From: Actinobacteria bacterium RBG_16_68_21
GTDB lineage: Bacteria > Actinomycetota > Acidimicrobiia > Spongiisociales > UBA11373
Reading direction: 5' to 3'
Length of the DNA stretch: 48,154 bases
Assembly: GCA_001767695.1 (NCBI GenBank)
Contig: MELR01000013.1
Coordinates: 132,515 to 180,668 of the forward strand
Below are positions 37,673 to 45,179 of this stretch, piece after piece. Position 1 is the stretch's first letter, and every line of letters starts with the position of its first letter. The notes under the pieces are model-generated. The model saw nothing but the letters and a program-made list of their open reading frames with translations, had not been told where the DNA came from and did no database searches. The translations under genes were made by a program, and so were the position numbers.

Positions 37673-38367
37673 TCGCCTACTCCGGTATCGCCTCGCGTCG
37701 CCACGCCGAGGAGCTGGTCAAAGCGGGGCGGGTGGTGGTCGACGGCGTCCCGGCGCACCTGGGTCAGAAGGTCGATCCCGAATCGGCCGTCGTGTTGGTC
37801 GACGGGGTACCGCTGCCGGTGCGTCCCGGGCTGGTTCATTACCTGCTCAACAAGCCCCGGGGGGTGGTGAGCACGGTGGAGGATCCCCATGCCGCCGAGA
37901 CCGTCGTCTCTCTGGTACCCACCGACACGCGGGTGTATCCGGTCGGGCGGCTCGATGCCGACAGCGAGGGGCTGATCATCCTCACCAACGACGGCGACCT
38001 CACCGCGGCGGTCACCCACCCGAGTCACGGCGTCACCAAGACCTATCTCGCCCGGGTCAAGGGTGCCCCCGGTGCGAAGGCGGTGGCGCAACTCACCGGC
38101 GGCATCGAACTCGAAGACGGGCCTGCCCGAGCCGTGAGCGCCCGAGTGGTGGACCGCAGCGGCACCGAGTCGCTGGTTGAGATGGTCATGCTCGAAGGCC
38201 GCAAGCGGGAGGTCCGCCGCATGCTGGGGGCGATCGGCCACGATGTGGTCCGGCTGGCGCGCGTGGCCATCGGGCCCATCCAGGACCGGTCGCTCAAGCC
38301 GGGGGAGTGGCGGCTGCTCACCGTCGAGGAGGTCCGTGCCCTCTATCGCGCCGCCGGGATGGGATGA
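37651..38367 (+). CDS. rluB: 23S rRNA pseudouridine synthase RluB-type, apparent ATC start
   Basis: 238 aa when read from ATC 37651. The S4 domain begins [31 protein letters not shown], so the GTG at 37732 of the ORF track would cut off most of the RNA-binding domain. The catalytic Asp is in [19 protein letters not shown]; further motifs are [18 protein letters not shown] and [20 protein letters not shown]. The enzyme isomerises a uridine in helix 89 of 23S rRNA. Its place between scpB and aroA/cmk matches mycobacterial Rv1711. See the findings for the start. Confidence 0.85.
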   Translation: [238 protein letters not shown]

Positions 38368-38374
38368 TCGGCCG

Positions 38375-39640
38375 ATGATCCGGTTCCACGGCCCGCAACG
38401 CCCCTTCCACGCAGACCTGACCGTTCCCGGCGACAAGTCGCTCTCCCACCGGGCTCTGATACTGGCGGCGATGGCTGCGGGCCGATCCATGATCGAGGGA
38501 CGCGGCACCGGAGCCGACATCGCCTCGACCTGCCGCCTTCTGGAACAGCTTGGCGCGTCGGTCGAACCGGAGGCAGTCGAATCCCCCGGGGTGGTCGAGT
38601 GGAGCCCGCCGTCGGTGCCCTTGGACGCAGGCAACTCGGGAACCACCATACGCCTGCTCACCGGCGCCCTCGCCGCCCGGCCGTTCCGGTCGACCCTGAT
38701 CGGGGACGCCTCGCTGATGAGCCGCCCGATGCAGCGTCTCGTCGGACCACTGGGGAAGCTGGGCGCCCGGGTTTCCGTCTCCACGGCAGGGACCCCTCCG
38801 GTGATCGTCGACGGCACGCCGCTGTATGGGGCGCCGGTGAGGGTCCCCATGGCCAGTGCCCAGGTGAGGACCGCGGTGGCGCTGGCCGCCCTGCAGGCGG
38901 ACGGATCCACCGTTGTCGACTCGCCCCCGGGTTTCCGCGACCACACCGAACGGTGGCTGACACATCTCGGACTGGGGTCCTCTCTCGATGAGACGAGGTT
39001 TCGCATCGATCCGGGACCGATTCCGTCGTTCCGCGTCACCCTTCCCGGTGACACGTCGTCGGCGTCCTTCCTGTGGGCGGCGGCGGCCCTCGGTCCCGGA
39101 TCTACGGTTCGGGTCCGCTCCGTCTCCCTCAACCCGGGGCGCACCGGCTTTCTCGACGTGCTTGCCGCCATGGGTGCCGAAGTCGAGATCGTTCCCACCG
39201 CAGCCGTCCTCGGAGACCCGGTGGGAGACGTCACCGTCACCGGGAACCGGCTCACCGGGACCATCATCGAAGGCGAGCTGACGGTGCGGACCCTCGACGA
39301 ACTTCCCCTGGTTGCGGTGGTGGCGGCCTTCGCCGCAGGGGCCACCACCGTCCGAGACGCCGCAGAGTTGCGCACCAAAGAGAGCGATCGGATTGCCGCA
39401 ACCGTGGGCATGATCCGCGCCCTGGGCGGCGCTGCAGAGCCCGCCGCTTCCGGTCTCGTCGTGGAGGGAACGGGCCTCACCGGTGGGGTGGTCGCCGCCG
39501 ACGGCGACCACCGTATCGCCATGGCCGCCGCGGTGGCGGCGACCCGCTCCGGTAGCGTGGTGGTCGAGGGGTTCGAGGTCGCCGCGGTCTCCTGGCCCGA
39601 ATTCGAGGCGGTGTTGGAGGAGACATGGTCGTCGCCATAG
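38375..39640 (+). CDS. aroA: 3-phosphoshikimate 1-carboxyvinyltransferase (EPSP synthase)
   Basis: 421 aa from ATG 38375. Joins shikimate-3-phosphate and PEP in the shikimate pathway. Two inside-out barrels with VPGDKSLSHRALILAA (PEP/S3P Lys and Ser-Arg), LDAGNSGTTIRLLTG, the RPMQRLVGPL loop, VPMASAQVRTAVALA, the catalytic Asp in TLDELPLVAVVAAFA and the RTKESDRI motif. The RVPMASAQ stretch resembles class II enzymes more than the E. coli class I type. Overlaps cmk by 16 bp. Confidence 0.95.
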   Translation: MIRFHGPQRPFHADLTVPGDKSLSHRALILAAMAAGRSMIEGRGTGADIASTCRLLEQLGASVEPEAVESPGVVEWSPPSVPLDAGNSGTTIRLLTGALAARPFRSTLIGDASLMSRPMQRLVGPLGKLGARVSVSTAGTPPVIVDGTPLYGAPVRVPMASAQVRTAVALAALQADGSTVVDSPPGFRDHTERWLTHLGLGSSLDETRFRIDPGPIPSFRVTLPGDTSSASFLWAAAALGPGSTVRVRSVSLNPGRTGFLDVLAAMGAEVEIVPTAAVLGDPVGDVTVTGNRLTGTIIEGELTVRTLDELPLVAVVAAFAAGATTVRDAAELRTKESDRIAATVGMIRALGGAAEPAASGLVVEGTGLTGGVVAADGDHRIAMAAAVAATRSGSVVVEGFEVAAVSWPEFEAVLEETWSSP

Positions 39641-40268
39641 ACGGGCCCAGCGGCGTCGGGAAGAGCACCGTGGCGCGGGCGGTTGCCGATGCCCTGGGAA
39701 TCCCCTATCTCGACACAGGGGCCTACTACCGGATGGCAACCCTCGTCGCCCTGCGGCGGAAGGTCGCCGTCGACGACGCCCCCGGAATCCTCGCCGCCCT
39801 ATCCGGCGCGATCGTGGATTTCGTCGACGGCCGCCTGCTCCTCGACGGAGCCGATGTGTCCGCCGAGTTGCGCAGCGGGGAGGTCACCGCGGCGGTGAGC
39901 GCGGTCTCCGCCCACCGTTCGGTGCGCGCCGCCGTCGTGGAGCTGCAGCGGGCCTGGGTGCGCGAGCACGGGGCCGCGCCGTCGTCGAGGGCCGCGACAT
40001 CGGCACCGTGGTGTTTCCCGACTCCCCGGTCAAAGTGTTCCTCACCGCCGACGCGGTGACCAGGGCGCGTCGTCGCGCCGGAGACGGCGAGGCAGAAGGA
40101 AAGACCCTGGAGGCATTGATCGCCGAGATGGCGCAGCGCGACGCCGCCGACTCATCCCGGGAGATCTCTCCGCTCAAGGCCGCCGCCGACGCACTGACCA
40201 TCGACACCAGCCGGCTCAGCGTAGCCGAGGTGGTCGCCCAGGTCCTCGATCTGGTCGGGAGAGTGTGA
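39625..40268 (+). CDS. cmk: cytidylate kinase, interrupted by a -1 frameshift
   Basis: CMP/dCMP kinase. The first frame (39625 to about 39972) encodes the P-loop VVAIDGPSGVGKSTVARAVADALG, YLDTGAYYRMATLVA and AVSAHRSVRAAVVELQRAWVREHG. The rest is in the preceding frame: RAVVEGRDIGTVVFPDSPVKVFLTADAVTRARRR, AEMAQRDAADSSREISPLK and DTSRLSVAEVVAQVLDLV. One extra G in the GGGG run at 39970-39973 would rejoin them as REHGGRAVVEGRD, the normal family sequence. As cmk is generally needed, a sequence error is the first explanation; a true mutation or programmed shift cannot be excluded. Confidence 0.85.
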
Positions 40269-40293
40269 GACCTGCCCCTCGTGGGCCGCGCGG

Positions 40294-41523
40294 CTACTCG
40301 TAGACCTTCTCTGCCTCGGCGTCGGCGGCGAACGCGTCTCGCTCGATGTCACGGCGGTCGCCCGGTTGCGCCGCAAGCTCGACGAAGTACTCGTGCTGGA
40401 TGAGCTCGGCCATGATCTCCGACGTCCCCGTCCAGATCATCGCGAGACGGATGTCGCGCAGCAGCCGCTCGATCGGATAGACATCGGTGTAGCCGATGCC
40501 TCCCATTATCTGCATCGCCTCGTTCACCACGTCCCAGGCGGTCTCGGTGAGGAACTTCTTCGTCTCGCTGACCATGCGTCGGTGAGGCATACCGGCATCG
40601 ATGGTCCGAGCCGCCGCCCACAGCAGTCCCCGTGCCGCATCGAGCCTGGTGATGGAATCGGCCACTTTGTGGCTGATCGCCTGGAACCGGTTGATCGGCC
40701 GACCGAACGCCTTGCGCTTCATCGAGTAGCGAGCCGCCAGGTCGAGCGCAGCCTGCGCGGTTCCGATACACGCGGCACCCGAGGTCATCCGCTCCGGAAT
40801 CATCATTCGGTCGAAGATGAGCGCCCCTCCGTTTTGCGGTCCCACCAGATTCGTCTCGGGAACCCACACCTTGCGGAGGCTTATCCGGCCGGTACCTCCG
40901 CCGCGGGCTCCCATCAGCCCGAATAGGTGCTCGACCTCGACCCCCCGATCGCGTTCGACGAGAAACACCGACAAAGACTCATGCGGAGGGTTCTCGGGCG
41001 CGGTCTTGGCGTAGATGAGGAAGAAGTCCGCCCCCTCGGCTCCGACGATGAACCGCTTCGCTCCCGACAGGGTCCAACCGTCGCCCTCGCGTCGCGCCAT
41101 GGTCGTGGCGCCGAAGAAGTCGGACCCACCCCGGGGCTCGGTCAGGCCCTCCGCAGCTACCAACTCGCCTTGCAGCATCGGCACGAGAAACCGCTGTCGT
41201 TGGTCTTCGGAGCCGAAGCGCACCAGCGCCTCGCCGACGATGGACGGCATTGCGTACTGGCATCCGAGGACCGTTCCCAGCGGCCCGATTTCCTCGAGGG
41301 CAGCGACCTCAGCGGTCCAGGACAGCCCCCGACCCCCGTACTCCGTGGGGAAGCGGATGCCGTAGAGCCCGGCCGCCGCGACCTTGCGGTGGAACCCGTG
41401 TGGGAAGTCGATCACCTCGCGATCGAGGTCCTTGAGGAGCTGCGGATCGATCGCCTCCCTGGCGAAGGTGCGCGCCTGGGACTGAACCTCGCGCTCCTCG
41501 GGGGAGAGCAGGACATCGAACAT
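40294..41523 (-). CDS. acyl-CoA dehydrogenase
   Basis: 409 aa from ATG 41523 with GAGGAG 5 nt upstream. All three ACAD parts are present: N-terminal helices, middle beta domain (LTEPRGGSDFFGATTMARREGDGWTLSGAKRFI) and C-terminal helices with FGRPINRFQAISHKVAD, MQIMGGIGYTDVYPIERLLRDIRLAMIWTGTSEIM. At the usual MCAD catalytic-Glu site the sequence has WTGTS (Thr); a Glu (E244, MIPERM) lies at the alternative place used by isovaleryl-CoA and long-chain dehydrogenases. FAD-dependent; acyl substrate unknown. First gene of the accessory region, opposite in strand to cmk. Confidence 0.93.
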   Translation of the reverse strand: MFDVLLSPEEREVQSQARTFAREAIDPQLLKDLDREVIDFPHGFHRKVAAAGLYGIRFPTEYGGRGLSWTAEVAALEEIGPLGTVLGCQYAMPSIVGEALVRFGSEDQRQRFLVPMLQGELVAAEGLTEPRGGSDFFGATTMARREGDGWTLSGAKRFIVGAEGADFFLIYAKTAPENPPHESLSVFLVERDRGVEVEHLFGLMGARGGGTGRISLRKVWVPETNLVGPQNGGALIFDRMMIPERMTSGAACIGTAQAALDLAARYSMKRKAFGRPINRFQAISHKVADSITRLDAARGLLWAAARTIDAGMPHRRMVSETKKFLTETAWDVVNEAMQIMGGIGYTDVYPIERLLRDIRLAMIWTGTSEIMAELIQHEYFVELAAQPGDRRDIERDAFAADAEAEKVYE

Positions 41524-41716
41524 AGCGACTCCTCGCCTCGGCGATCCCCTCACGGTGCATGGTTGCGAACGCGGCCACACTGCGCAAGGCCTGTCGGTGC
41601 TCGCAGGGCTTCTTCAGTTCGGACTCCTCGCCACCCTGGCAGGACTTCGCCGCAGTCTCGATCACAGGTCGATCGTTCGCGGGCTTCCGGCCGGTGGGGG
41701 ATAGGGTTGTCGGTCA
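41524..41716. other. intergenic region with no clear gene
   Basis: 193 bp between the acyl-CoA dehydrogenase start and the YdeI remnant. A reverse frame reading AAKSCQGGEESELKKP runs through it but resembles no family I know. It contains the first copy (41635-41654) of the CCTGnCAGGA element. Confidence 0.5.
41635..41654 (+). repeat. copy 1 of a 20-bp CCTGnCAGGA interspersed repeat
   Basis: CCTGGCAGGACTTCGCCGCA. It matches copy 3 at 17 of 20 positions and copy 2 less well. The core CCTGnCAGG is palindromic. Confidence 0.35.
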
Positions 41717-41943
41717 GGGAATCAGGACGGGTCGTGGGGGCTGTTGGATGCCATCGATCATCTGATCGAGCCTGATGAGATCCGAGCCGCCCTGGACGCC
41801 AACCCCAGCGCTCGCGCCGACTACAACTCCTTTACCGACTCGGGCAACAGGCCCTCTATCGGGTGCACCGCGCCAAGCGAGAGGCGACCAGGTCGGACCG
41901 GATCGCCCAGATCACTGAGGCCGCGGCCAAGGAATGTCGCTCG
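41717..41943 (+). pseudogene. truncated, frameshifted YdeI/OmpD-associated (OmdA) remnant
   Basis: Frame 2 reads NQDGSWGLLDAIDHLIEPDEI and on to RAALDANPSARADYNSF, then homology continues in frame 1 as YRLGQQALYRVHRAKREATRS and DRIAQITEAAAKE. Together this is the C-terminal half of the YdeI/OmpD-associated family (DGSW..LD..., P-D-L-xxAL-xxxPxA, RAKR-xxTRxxRI). About 100 N-terminal residues are absent and a one-base deletion lies near 41830-41836. No start codon or promoter of note precedes it. A decayed fragment left in the accessory region. Confidence 0.7.
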
Positions 41944-41998
41944 CGGAGTCCCGCGCCAGATGAACCACCAGGTGGGATTCGAGTAGGAGTGCCTGAGC

Positions 41999-42021
41999 AC
42001 TCCTGTCAGGAGTTCACCGTT
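41999..42021. repeat. palindrome ACTCCTGTCAGGAGT and copy 2 of the CCTGnCAGGA repeat
   Basis: 41999-42013 is a perfect palindrome around one base and can fold as a 6-bp stem with loop GTC. Positions 42002-42021 are copy 2 (CCTGTCAGGAGTTCACCGTT). It lies just after the ACR3 gene's 3' end, so it may act as its terminator. Confidence 0.4.
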
Positions 42022-42034
42022 TCGGGTGTGGGGT

Positions 42035-43123
42035 TCAGCCCGGTTCTGGAGCCGGGTACAGGCGGCGTCGCGCCCACAGGGCCACGTACACAAGGCCGAC
42101 GAGCACCGGAACCTCGATGAGCGGGCCGACGACCCCAGCGAGGGCCTGTCCGGAGGTCACCCCGTACACGCCGATGGCCACCGCTATCGCCAACTCGAAA
42201 TTGTTGGATGCCGCAGTGAACGCCAGCGTCGCATTGCGCGCATACCCGATCCCGAGCCGTAGACCGAGACCGAAAGACACCGCCCACATCACGCCGAAGT
42301 AGGCGAGCAGGGGCAGAGCGATCCGAGCCACGTCCAGCGGCTTGGCGGTGATGGTCTCCCCTTGGAGGGCGAAGAGCACCACCACGGTGAACAGCAGCCC
42401 GTACAGAGCCCAGGGAGCAATCCGGGGAATGAAGCGGGACTCGTACCACTCCACACCCCGGGTCCGCTCACCCCATACGCGAGTCAGCCACCCCGCCGCC
42501 AACGGGACGCCCAAGAAGATCAGCACGATGCGGGCGATTTCCCACATCGACACGTCGAGCGTGTCGGTGTTCAATCCGAGCCAACCCGGCAACACCTGGA
42601 GATAGAAGTAACCGAGCAACGAGTAGGCGAATACCTGGAACAGCGAGTTGAGCGCCACCAACACCACCGCGGCCTCCCGGTCACCGCACGCAAGGTCATT
42701 CCAGATCAGCACCATGGCGATGCAGCGCGCCAAACCGATGATGATCAGCCCCGTCCGGTACTCCGGCAGGTCGGGGAGCAACGCCCAACCAAGGGCGAAC
42801 ATGAGCGCCGGCCCGATCAGCCAGTTCAACATCAGCGACAGGGCCAGCAACCGACGATCGGCGACCACCTCGGTCACCTTCGAGTACCGCACCTTCGCCA
42901 GCACGGGGTACATCATCGCCAGCAGGCCGAAGGCGATCGGAAGCGACACCGATCCCACCGTGATCGTGTCCAAGGCATCATTGAGGTCCGGCAATAGTCG
43001 TCCCAGGCCGAGCCCGATCGCCATGGCGAGAAGAATCCACACCGGTAGGAACCGATCCAACACCGACAGGCGGGCGAGAACTGCCTGCTCTTCGGTCACG
43101 GCCGACGGGGTCTCAACCCTCAT
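42035..43123 (-). CDS. arsB: ACR3-family arsenite efflux transporter
   Basis: 362 aa from ATG 43123 (MRVETPSAVTEEQ); the ORF-track start adds 10 residues. About ten membrane helices of the BART superfamily. Typical ACR3 motifs: SIPIAFGLLAMMYPVLAKVRY-like start (LPIAFGLLAMMYPVLAKVRY), the conserved Cys in GLARCIAMVLIWNDLACGD, and AFTAASNNFELAIAVAIGVYG in the late helix. It exports arsenite (and sometimes antimonite) with the proton gradient. No arsR, arsC or arsM lies beside it, so local arsenic control is missing. Also called arsB or acr3. Confidence 0.92.
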   Translation of the reverse strand: MRVETPSAVTEEQAVLARLSVLDRFLPVWILLAMAIGLGLGRLLPDLNDALDTITVGSVSLPIAFGLLAMMYPVLAKVRYSKVTEVVADRRLLALSLMLNWLIGPALMFALGWALLPDLPEYRTGLIIIGLARCIAMVLIWNDLACGDREAAVVLVALNSLFQVFAYSLLGYFYLQVLPGWLGLNTDTLDVSMWEIARIVLIFLGVPLAAGWLTRVWGERTRGVEWYESRFIPRIAPWALYGLLFTVVVLFALQGETITAKPLDVARIALPLLAYFGVMWAVSFGLGLRLGIGYARNATLAFTAASNNFELAIAVAIGVYGVTSGQALAGVVGPLIEVPVLVGLVYVALWARRRLYPAPEPG

Positions 43124-43199
43124 CGAACACACGGAGAAGATGGTCGCTCGCACGGCGTCTCGCGGAAGGGCCGAAGTACCCCTGGAGGAACGCCCACCC

Positions 43200-43225
43200 G
43201 TCAGCAGCCCCTCGGGGCCCCTGAC
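43200..43225 (+). repeat. 26-bp direct repeat, left copy
   Basis: Begins GTCAGCAGCCCCTCGGGG and ends CCCCTGAC; identical to 45180-45205. Internally it is an imperfect palindrome: GTCAG/CTGAC and GCCCC/GGGGC arms around TC. Left border of the WD40/lipoprotein segment. Confidence 0.85.
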
Positions 43226-43239
43226 AGGACTTCACCGCC
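43220..43239 (+). repeat. copy 3 of the CCTGnCAGGA repeat
   Basis: CCTGACAGGACTTCACCGCC, overlapping the last 6 bp of the left 26-bp repeat. Matches copy 1 at 17/20. Confidence 0.35.
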
Positions 43240-43350
43240 TTGCCCATCAGGTTCACGCTCTGTGAGGTCGATGCGACTCGCCGACCATCTCGGGCATCGA
43301 CGAGATGAGGCCAGATGACCGCACCTGGTATCGGGGCGAATCGGAGTCTC

Positions 43351-43356
43351 TAGGCT
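43351..43356 (+). promoter_or_regulatory. -10 element TAGGCT upstream of the WD40 gene
   Basis: TAGGCT ends 7 nt before ATG 43364 (a different frame) and 30 nt before the WD40 ATG at 43387, which has its own SD GGGGAGGA. The mRNA may start at 43364 with the WD40 frame translated from the SD. Confidence 0.3.
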
Positions 43357-43386
43357 GAGCAGCATGTCCACCGGGGAGGATCTGTC

Positions 43387-44451
43387 ATGGACTCCGCCGC
43401 CACTCAACCCGGCACTCAACCCCTGCACATCCTGGAGGGCCACACGGGCGAGGTGTGGACATGTGAGTTCTCGCCGGATGGACGCCTCATCCTTTCGGCT
43501 GGGCTCAACGGGGAGATAAGGGTGTGGGACGCCGCCACTGGCCAACCCGTACGTTCTCCGGATATTTCTTCAACGAAGGATCCTGCGGTCCAACAGGCGT
43601 CGTACTCACCCGATGGCCGGCTGATCGCCTCCGCCAGTTTCGCCGGCCCAACCCGGGTTTGGGAGACCGCCACCGGGGAGTTGCTACACGTCCTCAGGGG
43701 ACCGATGATGTCCACTCTTGCGATGCTCAGTGTGTTCTCTCCGGATGGCCGCCTCATCGCCTGTCCGAGGAACTCCCGCGTGCACTTGTGGGACACGCAG
43801 ACCGGCCGATTGCTGCACACCATGAAGAACACGGGAGGCCTTGCCGACATGTCGGTCGTTGCCTGTGCGTTTTCACCGGATAGCCATCTTCTCGCTTGGG
43901 CGGGCGGGGGAGGTGGGAAAGACCTTGGGATATGGGATGCCGCCACCGGCCGTCAGGTCTACCGCCTCAAGGGCCACAACCGTCTCGTATGGTGGTGTGA
44001 GTTTTCGCCAGATGGGCGCCTCATCGCCTCCGCCAGTGGAGACAAGACAGTTCGGGTTTGGGACACGGCCAGCGGTGAGCTCCTGCATACCCTGAAGGGC
44101 CACACCGACGAAGTGAAGGCCTGTGAATTCTCGCCAGATGGGCGCCTCATCGCCTCCGCCGGCAAGGATCACACGGTACGGACATGGGAAGCTGGCACCG
44201 GCCACGCGCTGCGCGTTCTGGAGGGCCATACCAACTGGGTCAACGCTTTAGCGTTCTCGCCTGATGGCGGCCTCATCGCCTCCGCGAGCGGGGACTGTAC
44301 GATTCGGATCTGGGACGCCACGACGGGTGATCTACGACGGATCCTGGCAGGACACTCCGCAGCGCTGAGGGCGTGCTCGTTCTCACCAGATGGGCGCCGC
44401 ATCGCCTCCGCCAGCAACGACCGCACGGTGCGAGTATGGACGACGGCGTAG
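43387..44451 (+). CDS. stand-alone eight-bladed WD40 beta-propeller protein
   Basis: 354 aa from ATG 43387 behind GGGGAGGATCTG. Eight repeats of about 42 residues, each with the GH ... FSPDGRLIASAS ... VRVWD pattern; blades 5-8 are nearly canonical (LKGHTDEVKACEFSPDGRLI), blade 4 has a Gly-rich insert. No kinase, NACHT, protease or other effector domain, no signal peptide and no membrane helix, so a cytoplasmic protein-binding scaffold is most likely. Blade-to-blade nucleotide identity is high (CGCCTCATCGCCTCCGC recurs). It lies between the two 26-bp repeats with less GC than the backbone, suggesting acquisition. Confidence 0.9.
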   Translation: MDSAATQPGTQPLHILEGHTGEVWTCEFSPDGRLILSAGLNGEIRVWDAATGQPVRSPDISSTKDPAVQQASYSPDGRLIASASFAGPTRVWETATGELLHVLRGPMMSTLAMLSVFSPDGRLIACPRNSRVHLWDTQTGRLLHTMKNTGGLADMSVVACAFSPDSHLLAWAGGGGGKDLGIWDAATGRQVYRLKGHNRLVWWCEFSPDGRLIASASGDKTVRVWDTASGELLHTLKGHTDEVKACEFSPDGRLIASAGKDHTVRTWEAGTGHALRVLEGHTNWVNALAFSPDGGLIASASGDCTIRIWDATTGDLRRILAGHSAALRACSFSPDGRRIASASNDRTVRVWTTA

Positions 44452-44463
44452 CTGTCGGGACAG
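44452..44463. repeat. short inverted repeat CTGTC-GG-GACAG after the WD40 gene
   Basis: Directly follows the WD40 TAG stop. The arms CTGTC/GACAG recur in other inverted repeats of this region (45161-45177, 45170-45185). Too short to be sure it is a terminator. Confidence 0.3.
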
Positions 44464-44506
44464 GCTCCACGGGTATCCGGTACCGTAGCCAACCTTGACT
44501 AGAGAT

Positions 44507-44905
44507 CTAGCGGGCGATCTCAAACTCGGTGTTGCAGGAGTCCGCAAAGAGACTCAGTTCACCAGTCAGTGTCGTGCCGTCAGCGCTGAATTCCCCTGTC
44601 CACGTGGCGATCGGCACTTGTCCGGCCAAGGTGACACCGAATTGCAGTTGACGCCCGTCCAAGGGCATCGGGTCACCCATTAGGAAACTGCTGTCGTCGG
44701 TCCAGTTGCCTTCGCAATGGACCGAATAGTCGACGTCCTCGATTGCTGTTCCGTCAGCCGTGATGAAGAAGGCAAAATCCCCAAAGGGCGTGGATCCTTC
44801 CCACACCCCCGCCCTGACTTCGGGTGATGCCTCACTGGCACACCCAGCCGACAGAAGAGTGACATAGAGTGCCACCGCTACGAGCCGAGGTCGCTGTCTT
44901 GTCAT
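44507..44905 (-). CDS. putative secreted lipoprotein
   Basis: 132 aa from ATG 44905 (MTRQRPRLVAVALYVTLLSAGCASEA), with AGGAAGGGA upstream. Lipobox LLSAGC directs diacylglyceryl attachment at Cys 23; the mature part would face outside the membrane. It is acidic and beta-rich (VWEGSTPFGDFAFFITADGTAIEDVDYSVHCEGNW, TLTGELSLFADSCNTEFEI), with Cys that may form a disulphide. No family recognised. Lower GC than the surroundings. Convergent with the WD40 gene inside the direct-repeat segment; a functional link is only suggested by position. Confidence 0.75.
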   Translation of the reverse strand: MTRQRPRLVAVALYVTLLSAGCASEASPEVRAGVWEGSTPFGDFAFFITADGTAIEDVDYSVHCEGNWTDDSSFLMGDPMPLDGRQLQFGVTLAGQVPIATWTGEFSADGTTLTGELSLFADSCNTEFEIAR

Positions 44906-45179
44906 GGTGCGTCTGGTCCCTTCCTCAGGAGGCACTCTCCGGCTTGTTGGGCGATCTTCCTCTCTGGAGGATGGGCGCGATCGGTCGTGAATGACTTGCG
45001 CACGGGCACCTCTCCTCGTAGCGCGCCACCGACCCCCCCCGGCGTAATGGAAGCTGCGGCACAGCGCTAGAGGAGATGGTCCTAACTCCAGTAGTGGCAC
45101 GTGATCGGTCCCGATTCGGGACGACCACCTCTGTTCTTCAATCGTTGTCGAATTCCATACCTGTCATGGGCTGACAGAG

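Noticed and set aside
41309-41665. Reverse ORF beginning MIETAAKSCQGGEESELKK
   Set aside because: Continues antisense in another frame of the acyl-CoA dehydrogenase; no family match that I know and no promoter.
43387-44451. Regular DNA repeats resembling a CRISPR or tandem array
   Set aside because: The spacing of about 126 bp and the protein reading show WD40 blades, not repeats with spacers.
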